A stretch of 9,543 nucleotides of DNA. Source: an uncultured Kiloniellales bacterium. GTDB lineage: Bacteria; Pseudomonadota; Alphaproteobacteria; Kiloniellales; JAKSDN01. The notes under the pieces were generated by a model. The model did no database searches, was not told where the DNA came from, and was given only the letters and a program-made list of their open reading frames with translations. Shown here piece by piece: positions 1-5,778 of this stretch. Made by a program: the position numbers and the translations under genes. The number at the start of each line of letters is the position of its first letter. Positions within the stretch are counted from its first letter, which is position 1. Location: contig CAMYMY010000155.1 of the NCBI GenBank assembly GCA_947259625.1, positions 1 to 9,543 on the forward strand, written 5' to 3'.

Positions 1-759
1 GTCGTTCCAGAACTGCTTGATCCAGGGCTTGTGCTCGACCGCGAACTTGGTGATCTCGCCCCAGATGCGGCGCATGTTGTCCTCGTCCTTGTAGGCGTCG
101 AGCATGCGGTTGGACGGCACCTTGCCGACGCGGTCGAGGTAGAGGCCGATGCCCGCCATCATCGAGTGCGGCCGGCCCTGGACCTTGCCCTTCATCTCCG
201 GCAGCCAGAGGTCGCCGTAGCTCAGGTCCTTGTATTCGCGCGACCACTTGTCGGTGCGCCAGGACATCGCTTCGGTGCCCCAGACGTAAGGCAGATGATG
301 GTTCTTGCCGTCCCAGGTCCAGGCATCGGTGGAGGCCTTCATCATCGCGCTTTCCACCTTGTCGACCGGAACCCGATTCATGTCCCAGCCCTGCAGCAGG
401 CCGAGCGGCTGCCATTGGGGTGTGCGGTCGAGCGTCGGGCTGATGATGTCGAAACCGCGGCCCTTGGTCGCCTTCATCTTGTTGATCAGTTCCTCGTTGG
501 AACCGAAGTTGGTGACCTTGATGCTGACGCCGGTATCCGCCTCGAACTTGTCGCGGACCGATTGCGGAATGTATCCGGTCCAGATCAATACCTTGAGCTC
601 GCCGGACGCGGCCTTGGCCTCTTCGGTGAGGAGGTAGGGCCCGAGCGCCGCGAGGGCTCCGGCCGCCGCCGCGCCCTTGAGCACCGAACGCCGGTTGAAG
701 TCGCGCGCCGCGCGGAGCGTCCTTGCGCCGGAAGAGTCTCGTTTGGTCTTGTCTTGCAT
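1..759 (-). CDS. Polyamine-type ABC transporter substrate-binding protein, PotD/PotF-like (partial, C-terminus beyond window)
   Basis: The minus frame is open from an ATG at 759 to the left edge, giving 253 residues. Residues 22-29 read NRRSVLKG, a twin-arginine motif. A hydrophobic Ala/Leu stretch (30-44) follows, then a likely cleavage after EEAKA near residue 50. The mature part opens with ELKVLIWTGYIP and continues with KFEADTG, NFGSNEELINKM, FDIISPT and LPYVWGTEAMSWRTDKW. This order is typical of periplasmic spermidine/putrescine-binding proteins that feed an ABC importer; family members are about 340-400 residues, so roughly a third is missing. GGGAGA at 768-773, eight bases before the ATG, supports the start. 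The gene lies 253 bp downstream of soeC on the same strand and may begin a transporter operon running off the window. The ligand is not readable; this fold also binds other amines and organic compounds. Confidence 0.85.
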   Translation of the reverse strand, partial: MQDKTKRDSSGARTLRAARDFNRRSVLKGAAAAGALAALGPYLLTEEAKAASGELKVLIWTGYIPQSVRDKFEADTGVSIKVTNFGSNEELINKMKATKGRGFDIISPTLDRTPQWQPLGLLQGWDMNRVPVDKVESAMMKASTDAWTWDGKNHHLPYVWGTEAMSWRTDKWSREYKDLSYGDLWLPEMKGKVQGRPHSMMAGIGLYLDRVGKVPSNRMLDAYKDEDNMRRIWGEITKFAVEHKPWIKQFWND

Positions 760-1012
760 GTTGGAAGTCTCCCAATGACGGGCCTTGAACGCTCGCATTC
801 GGCGTCGGCCCTATCCGATGTTGTTTTGCCGCCTGTGACTTTGGCAGGCGCGTTTTGCTTGAGTCAAGGCTCGCGGTCGCACCGCGATCCCTCTCTCCGA
901 AACAGAGTTTGGATATGTTGCCTGCCCGGTCTACCTCCCCATTTTCGAGACTAGTTGCCGACAGCGCAGGGCGCTAGGGCCAATTCGCCGCGACCGGTGA
1001 GGCCAAAGCCGG
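760..1012. other. Intergenic region between soeC and the ABC substrate-binding gene
   Basis: No convincing coding sequence. It holds a 17-bp perfect dyad at 871-887 (listed separately) and a second inverted repeat with 6-bp arms, CGCCTG at 830-835 and CAGGCG at 845-850, around a 9-base loop. On the minus strand a TTGACT hexamer (862-867) resembles a -35 box, but no good -10 lies 16-18 bases downstream, so I do not call a promoter. No U-tract terminator follows soeC on the minus strand. Confidence 0.5.
871..887. promoter_or_regulatory. Perfect 7+3+7 inverted repeat, possible operator or hairpin
   Basis: TCGCGGT, a 3-base centre, then ACCGCGA: all seven arm pairs match. On the minus strand it lies just upstream of a TTGACT -35-like hexamer and about 110 bp upstream of the substrate-binding gene start, where a regulator of that gene could bind. 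It could equally be an RNA hairpin ending the soeC transcript, though no U-run follows. Function is inference only. Confidence 0.35.
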
Positions 1013-1912
1013 TTAGGCCGCGCGGGCGCCGTAGTAGAGCATCACGCTGTGCCTCGCCTCGGCGAAGAACAGCCAGCGTTCTGCGGCCGGCCAGCCTGAG
1101 GTGAGCACGGCGAGGGCCGAGAAGATCAGGGTCGCCGCGAAACCGACCGCAAGCGCAATCCGGCGCAGTTTGTCTGCGTGCTTGCGGGCGATTCGAAACC
1201 CCATCTCGCGCATGAGATAGTTCTCTTGGGTGTGCGGCGGATCGAGCAGGCGCACCTTGCCGAATGCGGCCAGACCGGTTGCGCTCTCCGGCGTGCTGGT
1301 GCCCGTGTCGCCGTCGACCGCGCGCCAATAGACGAGCTTCAGGCCCCAGGCGAGCAGCACGCTGGCCGCGGCGAGCAGATCGCTCCAAAGCGCGCCGGGG
1401 CCGAAGAGGTGCAGAACGACGCTCAGCCACAGCGCTCCGGTCATCAGCGCGAAGGCCAGATAGACCGGCACCACCCAGCGGTTATGCCACTGCCGGATGG
1501 TCTCGAGGCTGGCATAGATCATCGCGGTGCAGACGACCGTGATCAGGGCGCCCAGCGCGGCGAGCAGGCCGGCCAGGGCCCAGGCGTCGCCCGCGGTCTC
1601 GAAGACCACCCAGCCGATCGCGAAGATCCCCGCCGGCACGTAGGTGATCACCGCGATGACGCCCTCGCGCGACAGCCAGGACGAGCGCCACTGGCTGAGC
1701 GCCCGCCAGGCACGCTCGGGATGGCCCAGGTGAAAGGTCGAGGCGAGCAGGCCGAGGCTGATCGCGCCGAGCGCAAGCCCCATGGCCGCGAGCCCGAGCC
1801 AGCGCTCGGCCGGAATCAAGCCTGTGGGCACGGCGATGCCGAGCAGGAACAGCAGGCCGTAGCCGAGGCCGGACGAGGTCGTGAACAGGATGACGGAGGA
1901 GGCGGGGTGCAT
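1013..1912 (-). CDS. soeC: Sulfite dehydrogenase (quinone) membrane anchor subunit SoeC (DmsC/YnfH family)
   Basis: 299 residues, integral membrane. It anchors the SoeAB catalytic pair to the inner face of the cytoplasmic membrane and delivers electrons to quinone. Eight hydrophobic segments are visible, near residues 8-30, 38-60, 84-104, 111-135, 147-170, 176-197, 251-272 and 280-296. The family signature STFHLGHPERAWRAL sits at 58-72, followed by a WRSSWLSREG motif. The soluble loop between helices 6 and 7 (about 199-250) carries ATGLAAFGKVRLLDPPHTQENY-type sequence with a conserved-looking NYLMREMGF and ARKHADKLR, which I associate with SoeC rather than E. coli DmsC. AGGAG (plus-strand 1919-1923), six bases before the ATG, fixes the start. 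The gene is separated from soeB by about 3.1 kb holding two opposite-strand genes, so it probably needs its own promoter. DMSO-reductase anchor is the alternative name; the SoeA-type partner argues against it. Confidence 0.88.
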   Translation of the reverse strand: MHPASSVILFTTSSGLGYGLLFLLGIAVPTGLIPAERWLGLAAMGLALGAISLGLLASTFHLGHPERAWRALSQWRSSWLSREGVIAVITYVPAGIFAIGWVVFETAGDAWALAGLLAALGALITVVCTAMIYASLETIRQWHNRWVVPVYLAFALMTGALWLSVVLHLFGPGALWSDLLAAASVLLAWGLKLVYWRAVDGDTGTSTPESATGLAAFGKVRLLDPPHTQENYLMREMGFRIARKHADKLRRIALAVGFAATLIFSALAVLTSGWPAAERWLFFAEARHSVMLYYGARAA

Positions 1913-2209
1913 GGCGGGCTCCTTGAGGCTTGTCCAGTTTCATGCCCGATGACTTGATACCGGCAAGATTACCGCAAGCGCCGCCATGGATCCTGCGCAT
2001 GCGCTTTAGCGCCTGCGGCTCGAAATGAAAAGTGCAAACGAGGGCTGCGGGATGGTTGTCAACATTGATGATTTTGCAACCCTGCTATGACCAAATCACA
2101 GGGCATCCTTGACGCGCGTCATGGCCCTGGCCGGCCGAAACTGATTGACTGGCCCGACGATACCACAAGTCGCCTGCGATGGCAGCAACCTGCCAGAAAG
2201 TGAGGCGAT
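1913..2209. other. Divergent intergenic region between soeC and the 2210 gene
   Basis: 297 bp separating divergent genes, so promoters for both should lie here. Visible structure: a 10-bp palindrome GCGCATGCGC at 1995-2004 overlapping a GCGC-TTTA-GCGC hairpin (2001-2012); GTTGTCAAC, a 9-bp palindrome at 2055-2063; and an outer GGTTG (2054-2058)/CAACC (2077-2081) pair. TGTCAA at 2057-2062 is a perfect minus-strand TTGACA -35 box about 145 bp upstream of soeC, but no acceptable -10 follows it. No coding sequence is supported here. Confidence 0.5.
1919..1923 (-). promoter_or_regulatory. Ribosome binding site of soeC
   Basis: AGGAG on the minus strand, six bases upstream of the ATG at 1912. It is the strongest Shine-Dalgarno match near this gene and supports independent translation initiation of soeC, which fits its separation from soeAB. 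Confidence 0.75.
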
Positions 2210-2887
2210 ATGACAAGCAAACTCAATCTCGCAGCAGCGATCTGTTTGTCGGCACTGACCGCCGGGGCGGCAGAGGCCGGGTCGATCCGAAACAACAGTC
2301 CGATCACTACTATAGGCGGCGTAGCGCAAGATGCGATGCGCCGAAACGGCGGCCTCATCACCGTCGCCGGAGTGCTGGGTCACACCGCATCCGGCGCAAG
2401 CGACCTCGAAGGTTTCGACGACTACATCTTCGTGGCCGCGGGCAATCGGATTCTTTTCGCCGAGCTAAAGGCGGCGATCTACCAGAGTCGCGGCAGTGGG
2501 CACGGTGGTCACGATGAACACATGGAAGCGGCCGCGGCGGACGAAGGTGGCTGCGGCGGCGGAGGACGCGGCAGAACATGCCTTCAGCTGTTGGATGCCC
2601 AGGAAAACGTCCTGTGCTGGGCGGAGCGGCCCAAGCACCCGGGATGGTGGGGCGGCGACCCGCATCTGGCTTGTGTTCTCGACTATCCCAGGGGCAGGCC
2701 GAGGCGTTTGACGCTTAGGGTCTCCCTGGCCGACGAGGATTGCAGCGATAACGTTTATCCCCTGGTGCCCCTGACGCATGACCACGGGCCTTTTGCCTTG
2801 CCCTATCTTCTGACTGTGCAGTCCAAGGCAATCGCCTCCGAAGGTCCTGTCTCAAGGCCCAGGCCATGGATTCGAAATCGCTTCTGA
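2210..2887 (+). CDS. Secreted protein of unknown function with a PPC-like beta-sandwich pattern
   Basis: 225 residues. I do not recognise a named family. Residues 1-23 form a signal peptide: basic K4, hydrophobic core, AEA before a probable cleavage at 23/24. Export beyond the inner membrane is therefore likely. From residue 65 the pattern resembles a bacterial pre-peptidase C-terminal (PPC) domain: FDDYIFVAAGNRILFAEL (69-86), CLQLLDAQENVLCWAE (124-139), LTLRVSLADED (167-177) and a closing YLLTV (199-203). The DxY-F-AG opening and the LLDAxxNVL strand are the main clues. An insertion at 93-123 is rich in Gly, His and Cys (GHGGHDEH at 97-104, then CGGGG). The mature part has five cysteines (115, 124, 136, 155, 178), suited to periplasmic disulfides or metal binding. 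GAGG four bases before the ATG supports the start. The next gene downstream, 108 bp away, is also exported. Confidence 0.68.
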   Translation: MTSKLNLAAAICLSALTAGAAEAGSIRNNSPITTIGGVAQDAMRRNGGLITVAGVLGHTASGASDLEGFDDYIFVAAGNRILFAELKAAIYQSRGSGHGGHDEHMEAAAADEGGCGGGGRGRTCLQLLDAQENVLCWAERPKHPGWWGGDPHLACVLDYPRGRPRRLTLRVSLADEDCSDNVYPLVPLTHDHGPFALPYLLTVQSKAIASEGPVSRPRPWIRNRF

Positions 2888-2995
2888 TCTAGGGGCAGGT
2901 ACCGCACCTCGTCCGTTTGCCTGCAATCATCGCTGACAGCGACCGGCCTCTCGGGCTTGGTGATTTCTGCCCCATCTTTGGGAAAGGAGATGGCG
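2888..2995 (+). other. Short gap between the two secreted-protein genes
   Basis: 108 bp with no coding sequence and no clear terminator or promoter. A GCAGG/CCTGC inverted pair falls in the first 50 bases, but its loop is too long to call a hairpin. The strong ribosome binding site of the next gene ends the gap. The spacing allows co-transcription of the two genes. Confidence 0.4.
2984..2989 (+). promoter_or_regulatory. Ribosome binding site that decides the start of the FG-GAP-like protein
   Basis: AAGGAG, six bases before the ATG at 2996. In-frame ATGs also exist at 2957 and 2990. The 2990 ATG begins directly at the end of this site and cannot use it. The 2957 start would place 13 extra residues in front of an otherwise normal signal peptide. 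2996 is therefore preferred. Confidence 0.8.
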
Positions 2996-4837
2996 ATGAA
3001 ACCCTCGACTCTGACTACGGCGATCTCGGCGATTTCGCTCGTTGTCGCTGCAGCATTTGGTGCCGGGCAATCCTTTGCCGCATCAAGCAAGTCTGTTCCA
3101 CAGCTCGCCGATGTGCCCAGAGCACCCGGGGGTGGAGGACCCGGGGGCGGAGGACCCGGGGGCGGAGGATCCGGGGGTGGAGGATCCGGGGGTGGAGGAC
3201 CCACCGGCACGGGAGACCTCTACGGCGACCTGTATATTATCGATCGCGACGAGAACGGCGTGCCGATCCTCTACTTGTGGGAGGACGTCGATACGGACGG
3301 CTATCTCGAGCCGGTCCGCGACGATACTGGCTTTGCCAATCCGATCACCAAAGGGATCATCGATCCTGCGGAGCTTGGTCTGGACTGGGAGCAGTGTTAT
3401 GTGGCCGTTGTGGAAACCGGCTGCCTCATTCCTCTGAACGAAGAGGGTGAAGTCGCGGAAAGCGACGGTTTTCTGCTCCAAGAGGTCGAATTCGGACGTC
3501 TGAACATCGGTCGAGCGCCCGAGAAGGTTCTGAAGAAGCAGTTGGCGGATGTCCTGGGGACACTCTGCGACTCCGAGAGCCCGCTGGAGCTCGATCCTGC
3601 CGGCAGATTGGTGGCGACGATCGGCGGCTTCGAGACCACGGTTGATTCACCGTTGCAGAACCTGGCACTGCATCAAGAGATCATGGAAAAAGCTGTTCTC
3701 ATGGGCTCCACCTGCGGCGAAATTCTTCTGCCGAAGCCGTTCCCCGAGGCCGGCTTTCTCGATTCGGCTGCCCCGTGGCTAGGCGTGGCGGGCGACAAGG
3801 GCGGCTGGATACATACCGATCTTGTCGTCTACTTGAACGCGATCCTTGATATTCCCAGCGACACGAACCAGCCTACGATCCTCGGCCCCGACGGCAGGCT
3901 GTACTTCGATTACTCGGGCTACAGCTATAACCGGCAGCGAGCTTATCCGGGCTGCATCACGTACTTCGTCATCGAAGACGGCACCGCGACGCTGATCGAG
4001 GACCGGCCCATCCTGAATGCCGCCCTCGGCACCGGGTATGACGTGGTGACCGGCTTCGGGGACGGCGTCGGGCTTTGGGCGCGTATGAACGACAGCCTCT
4101 GGGCCCAATTGCACAGCCTGTCCCCGGAACTCCTGGCGACCGGCGATCTCGACGGCAACGGCCAGGATGACGTGGTGGCGGACTTTGGTCCGGAAGTGTC
4201 TGGCCAGCCAAGCGGTCTCTGGAAGTGGATGAACAACGGCACCTGGGAGGAGCTGTATATGTTGTCCGCGGAACTCATGGCGACCGGCGATCTCGACGGC
4301 AACGGCCAGGACGACGTAGTGATCGATTTCGGCCCGGCCAAGGGCCTTTGGAACTGGATGAACAACAGCACCTGGGCCAAGCTGCACAGCTTGTCCCCTG
4401 AGACCCTGGCGACCGGCGATCTCGACGGCAACGGCCAGGATGACGTGTTGGTGGACTTTGGTCCGGGAGTGGCTGGCCAGCCGAGCGGTCTCTGGAGGCG
4501 CATGAACAACAGCACCTGGGCCAAGCTGTTTCATCTCTCCCCGGAAGTCCTGGCGACCGGCGATCTCGACGGCAACGGCCAGGACGACGCGGTGATCGAT
4601 TTCGGCCCGGCGAAGGGCCTTTGGAACTGGATGAACAACAGCACCTGGGCCAAGCTGCACAGCTTGTCCCCTGAGACCCTGGCGACTGGCGATCTCGACG
4701 GCAGCATGAGCTACTCGACCACCAATGTTGCCGGGTTTGCGCAAGCGGCCGATGACGCGCGTGCCGTCAATGCCTTCGTCCACGACAACGTCGTGATAAT
4801 GGCGGATTCCATGGGGAATTCCGAGCTTTGCCCGTGA
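2996..4837 (+). CDS. Secreted protein with Gly4-Pro/Ser linker and tandem FG-GAP/VCBS-like calcium-loop repeats
   Basis: 613 residues from the preferred start; function unknown. A signal peptide (1-28, cleavage near SFA/A) is followed by a short stretch and a PGGGG x3, SGGGG x2 linker (44-68). A globular region (about 72-344) begins with YGDLYIIDRDENGVPIL and includes EVEFGRLNIGRAPEKVL, DSPLQNLALHQ and YFDYSGYSYNRQRAYPG. Residues 345-569 form a repeat array in which DLDGNGQDD recurs at 384, 432, 475 and 523, ending with a truncated DLDG at 566. Each repeat also carries D-FG and GLW-MNNSTW-LH-LSPE. The acidic loops match Ca2+-binding FG-GAP/VCBS beta-propeller-type repeats, usually surface adhesion or binding modules. 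The last 44 residues, with GFAQAADDARAVNAFVHDN, leave the repeat abruptly and look like the end of the globular domain. No catalytic site or sorting motif was recognised. It follows another exported protein and converges on soeB. Confidence 0.75.
   Translation: MKPSTLTTAISAISLVVAAAFGAGQSFAASSKSVPQLADVPRAPGGGGPGGGGPGGGGSGGGGSGGGGPTGTGDLYGDLYIIDRDENGVPILYLWEDVDTDGYLEPVRDDTGFANPITKGIIDPAELGLDWEQCYVAVVETGCLIPLNEEGEVAESDGFLLQEVEFGRLNIGRAPEKVLKKQLADVLGTLCDSESPLELDPAGRLVATIGGFETTVDSPLQNLALHQEIMEKAVLMGSTCGEILLPKPFPEAGFLDSAAPWLGVAGDKGGWIHTDLVVYLNAILDIPSDTNQPTILGPDGRLYFDYSGYSYNRQRAYPGCITYFVIEDGTATLIEDRPILNAALGTGYDVVTGFGDGVGLWARMNDSLWAQLHSLSPELLATGDLDGNGQDDVVADFGPEVSGQPSGLWKWMNNGTWEELYMLSAELMATGDLDGNGQDDVVIDFGPAKGLWNWMNNSTWAKLHSLSPETLATGDLDGNGQDDVLVDFGPGVAGQPSGLWRRMNNSTWAKLFHLSPEVLATGDLDGNGQDDAVIDFGPAKGLWNWMNNSTWAKLHSLSPETLATGDLDGSMSYSTTNVAGFAQAADDARAVNAFVHDNVVIMADSMGNSELCP
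3125..3199 (+). repeat. 15-bp in-frame tandem repeat, five copies, encoding Gly4-Pro/Ser linker
   Basis: Five exact-length 15-bp units begin at 3125, 3140, 3155, 3170 and 3185, with consensus (C/T)CCGGGGG(T/C)GGAGGA. Units differ only at the first base (Pro or Ser codon) and at one wobble position. The coded peptide is PGGGG x3 then SGGGG x2, a flexible linker between the signal peptide and the globular part. Because the unit is a multiple of three, copy-number change would alter linker length without breaking the frame. Confidence 0.95.
4135..4702 (+). repeat. Alternating 144/129-bp coding repeat array (A-B-A-B plus partial A)
   Basis: Units start with GGCGAC at 4135 (A, 144 bp), 4279 (B, 129 bp), 4408 (A, 144 bp), 4552 (B, 129 bp) and 4681 (partial). 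The higher-order unit is therefore 273 bp. The two B copies differ at only three of 129 positions, while the A copies are more diverged. A units carry five extra residues around SGQPS/AGQPS. A degenerate half-unit precedes the array (residues 345-380 of the protein). This is a protein-coding FG-GAP/VCBS-like array, not a CRISPR. Confidence 0.9.
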
Positions 4838-5037
4838 AATCCGATGGTGGACGTCCTAAGTGCTGAGAGTTCAGGAAGACAAGGGTTGCGGCGGCGGCAA
4901 TCGCGGGACAGCGAGTATCAGGGTTAGCCTCTGTCACGACGCGCCGGGGTTGTCGCCGTTTCTTGATCCGGTAAGAACCCGCCTTTAGACTTGGGCGAAT
5001 TGCGCCGAGGCCACGGCGAAGTGCCGGCGCACCCCCT
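4838..5037. other. Convergent intergenic region between the FG-GAP-like gene and soeB
   Basis: 200 bp between converging genes. No good GC-hairpin plus T-run terminator is visible for either strand. Small inverted repeats: TTCTT (4960-4964)/AAGAA (4973-4977), and GGCG/CGCC around AATTG near 4995-5007. No coding sequence is supported. Confidence 0.45.
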
Positions 5038-5778
5038 TCAGCGCGACAGCGCGCGGTCGAGCCAGCCGAGGAAGCCGCCCTCCGCCGCCGCGGCCTCCAG
5101 TGCGGCCGGGGCGCCGGTCGTTCCGGTCCGGTTCCGGCGCGGGCGCGGCGGCAGGTACTTGTTGGTCGGCTTGTAGCCGCGCTCGGGCATGAGGTCCATG
5201 CCGCCGCGCTCGGCAACCAGCTTGACGACCCCGGATTCCGGGTCCGCCAGGTCGCCGAAGTGGCGCGCCCGGGCCGGGCAGGTGGCAACGCAGGCCGGCT
5301 CGCGTTCCTCCTCGGGCAGGTGCTCGTTGTAGATCCGGTCGATGCAGAGCGTGCACTTCTTCATCACGCCGCCCAGAACGTCCATTTCGCGGGCGCCGTA
5401 GGGACAGGCCCAGGCGCAGAGGCCGCAGCCCATGCACATCGTCTCGTCGACCAGCACGATGCCGTCCTCGGCGCGCTTGTAGGAGGCGCCGGTCGGACAG
5501 ACCGTGACGCAGGCCGCGTTCTCGCAGTGCAGGCAGGACTTGGGAAAGTGCACGGTGCGCCCCGCGGCGCCGTCGCCGGCCTCGAAGGTGTGCACGCGGT
5601 TGAGCCAGGCCCCCGAGGGCTCGGCCGCGTAGGGATCGAGGTCGCTCAAGGGCGCCGGATAGCCGCCGGTGTTCCACTCCTTGCAGTTGACCACGCAGGC
5701 CTGACAGCCGACACAGGTGTCGAGGTCGATCACCAGGCCGAGGCGCCGTTCGGGCGGATTTGCCGGCAGGCTGGTCAC
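5038..5778 (-). CDS. soeB: Sulfite dehydrogenase (quinone) iron-sulfur subunit SoeB (four [4Fe-4S] ferredoxin)
   Basis: 246 residues, starting at GTG 5778. The GTG overlaps the soeA stop (5775-5777) within a four-base GTGA, which decides the start and implies translational coupling. It relays electrons from the molybdenum subunit to the membrane anchor through four [4Fe-4S] clusters. All sixteen ligand cysteines are present: C22, 25, 28, 32; C82, 85, 90, 94; C115, 118, 121, 125; and C142, 145, 163, 167. The N-terminus LGLVIDLDTCVGCQACVVNC and the middle CMGCGLCAWACPYGAREMD are typical of DmsB/SoeB/PsrB-type subunits. No signal peptide, consistent with a cytoplasmic location. The C-terminal tail after residue about 210 is Ala/Arg-rich and low in complexity, as is common in this subunit. 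DmsB of a DMSO reductase is the alternative; the SoeA partner without a Tat signal favours SoeB. Confidence 0.9.
   Translation of the reverse strand: MTSLPANPPERRLGLVIDLDTCVGCQACVVNCKEWNTGGYPAPLSDLDPYAAEPSGAWLNRVHTFEAGDGAAGRTVHFPKSCLHCENAACVTVCPTGASYKRAEDGIVLVDETMCMGCGLCAWACPYGAREMDVLGGVMKKCTLCIDRIYNEHLPEEEREPACVATCPARARHFGDLADPESGVVKLVAERGGMDLMPERGYKPTNKYLPPRPRRNRTGTTGAPAALEAAAAEGGFLGWLDRALSR

Noticed and set aside
830..858. Rho-independent terminator on the plus strand (CGCCTG/CAGGCG hairpin followed by TTTT)
   Set aside because: No plus-strand gene lies upstream, the stem is only six pairs, and the T-run is four bases. On the minus strand no T-run follows.
1178..1957. 259-residue plus-strand open frame opposite soeC
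   Set aside because: Composition is Gly/Ala/Arg/Gln-rich with no membrane or domain pattern. The minus-strand SoeC has a full family signature.
4135..4702. CRISPR-like array
   Set aside because: Units are 129-144 bp, continuous and in frame, and encode calcium-loop repeats. There are no short direct repeats with unique spacers.
3779..4783. 334-residue minus-strand open frame opposite the repeat array
   Set aside because: Its repeats mirror the coding repeats of the plus-strand gene. It has no signal, domain or ribosome site of its own.
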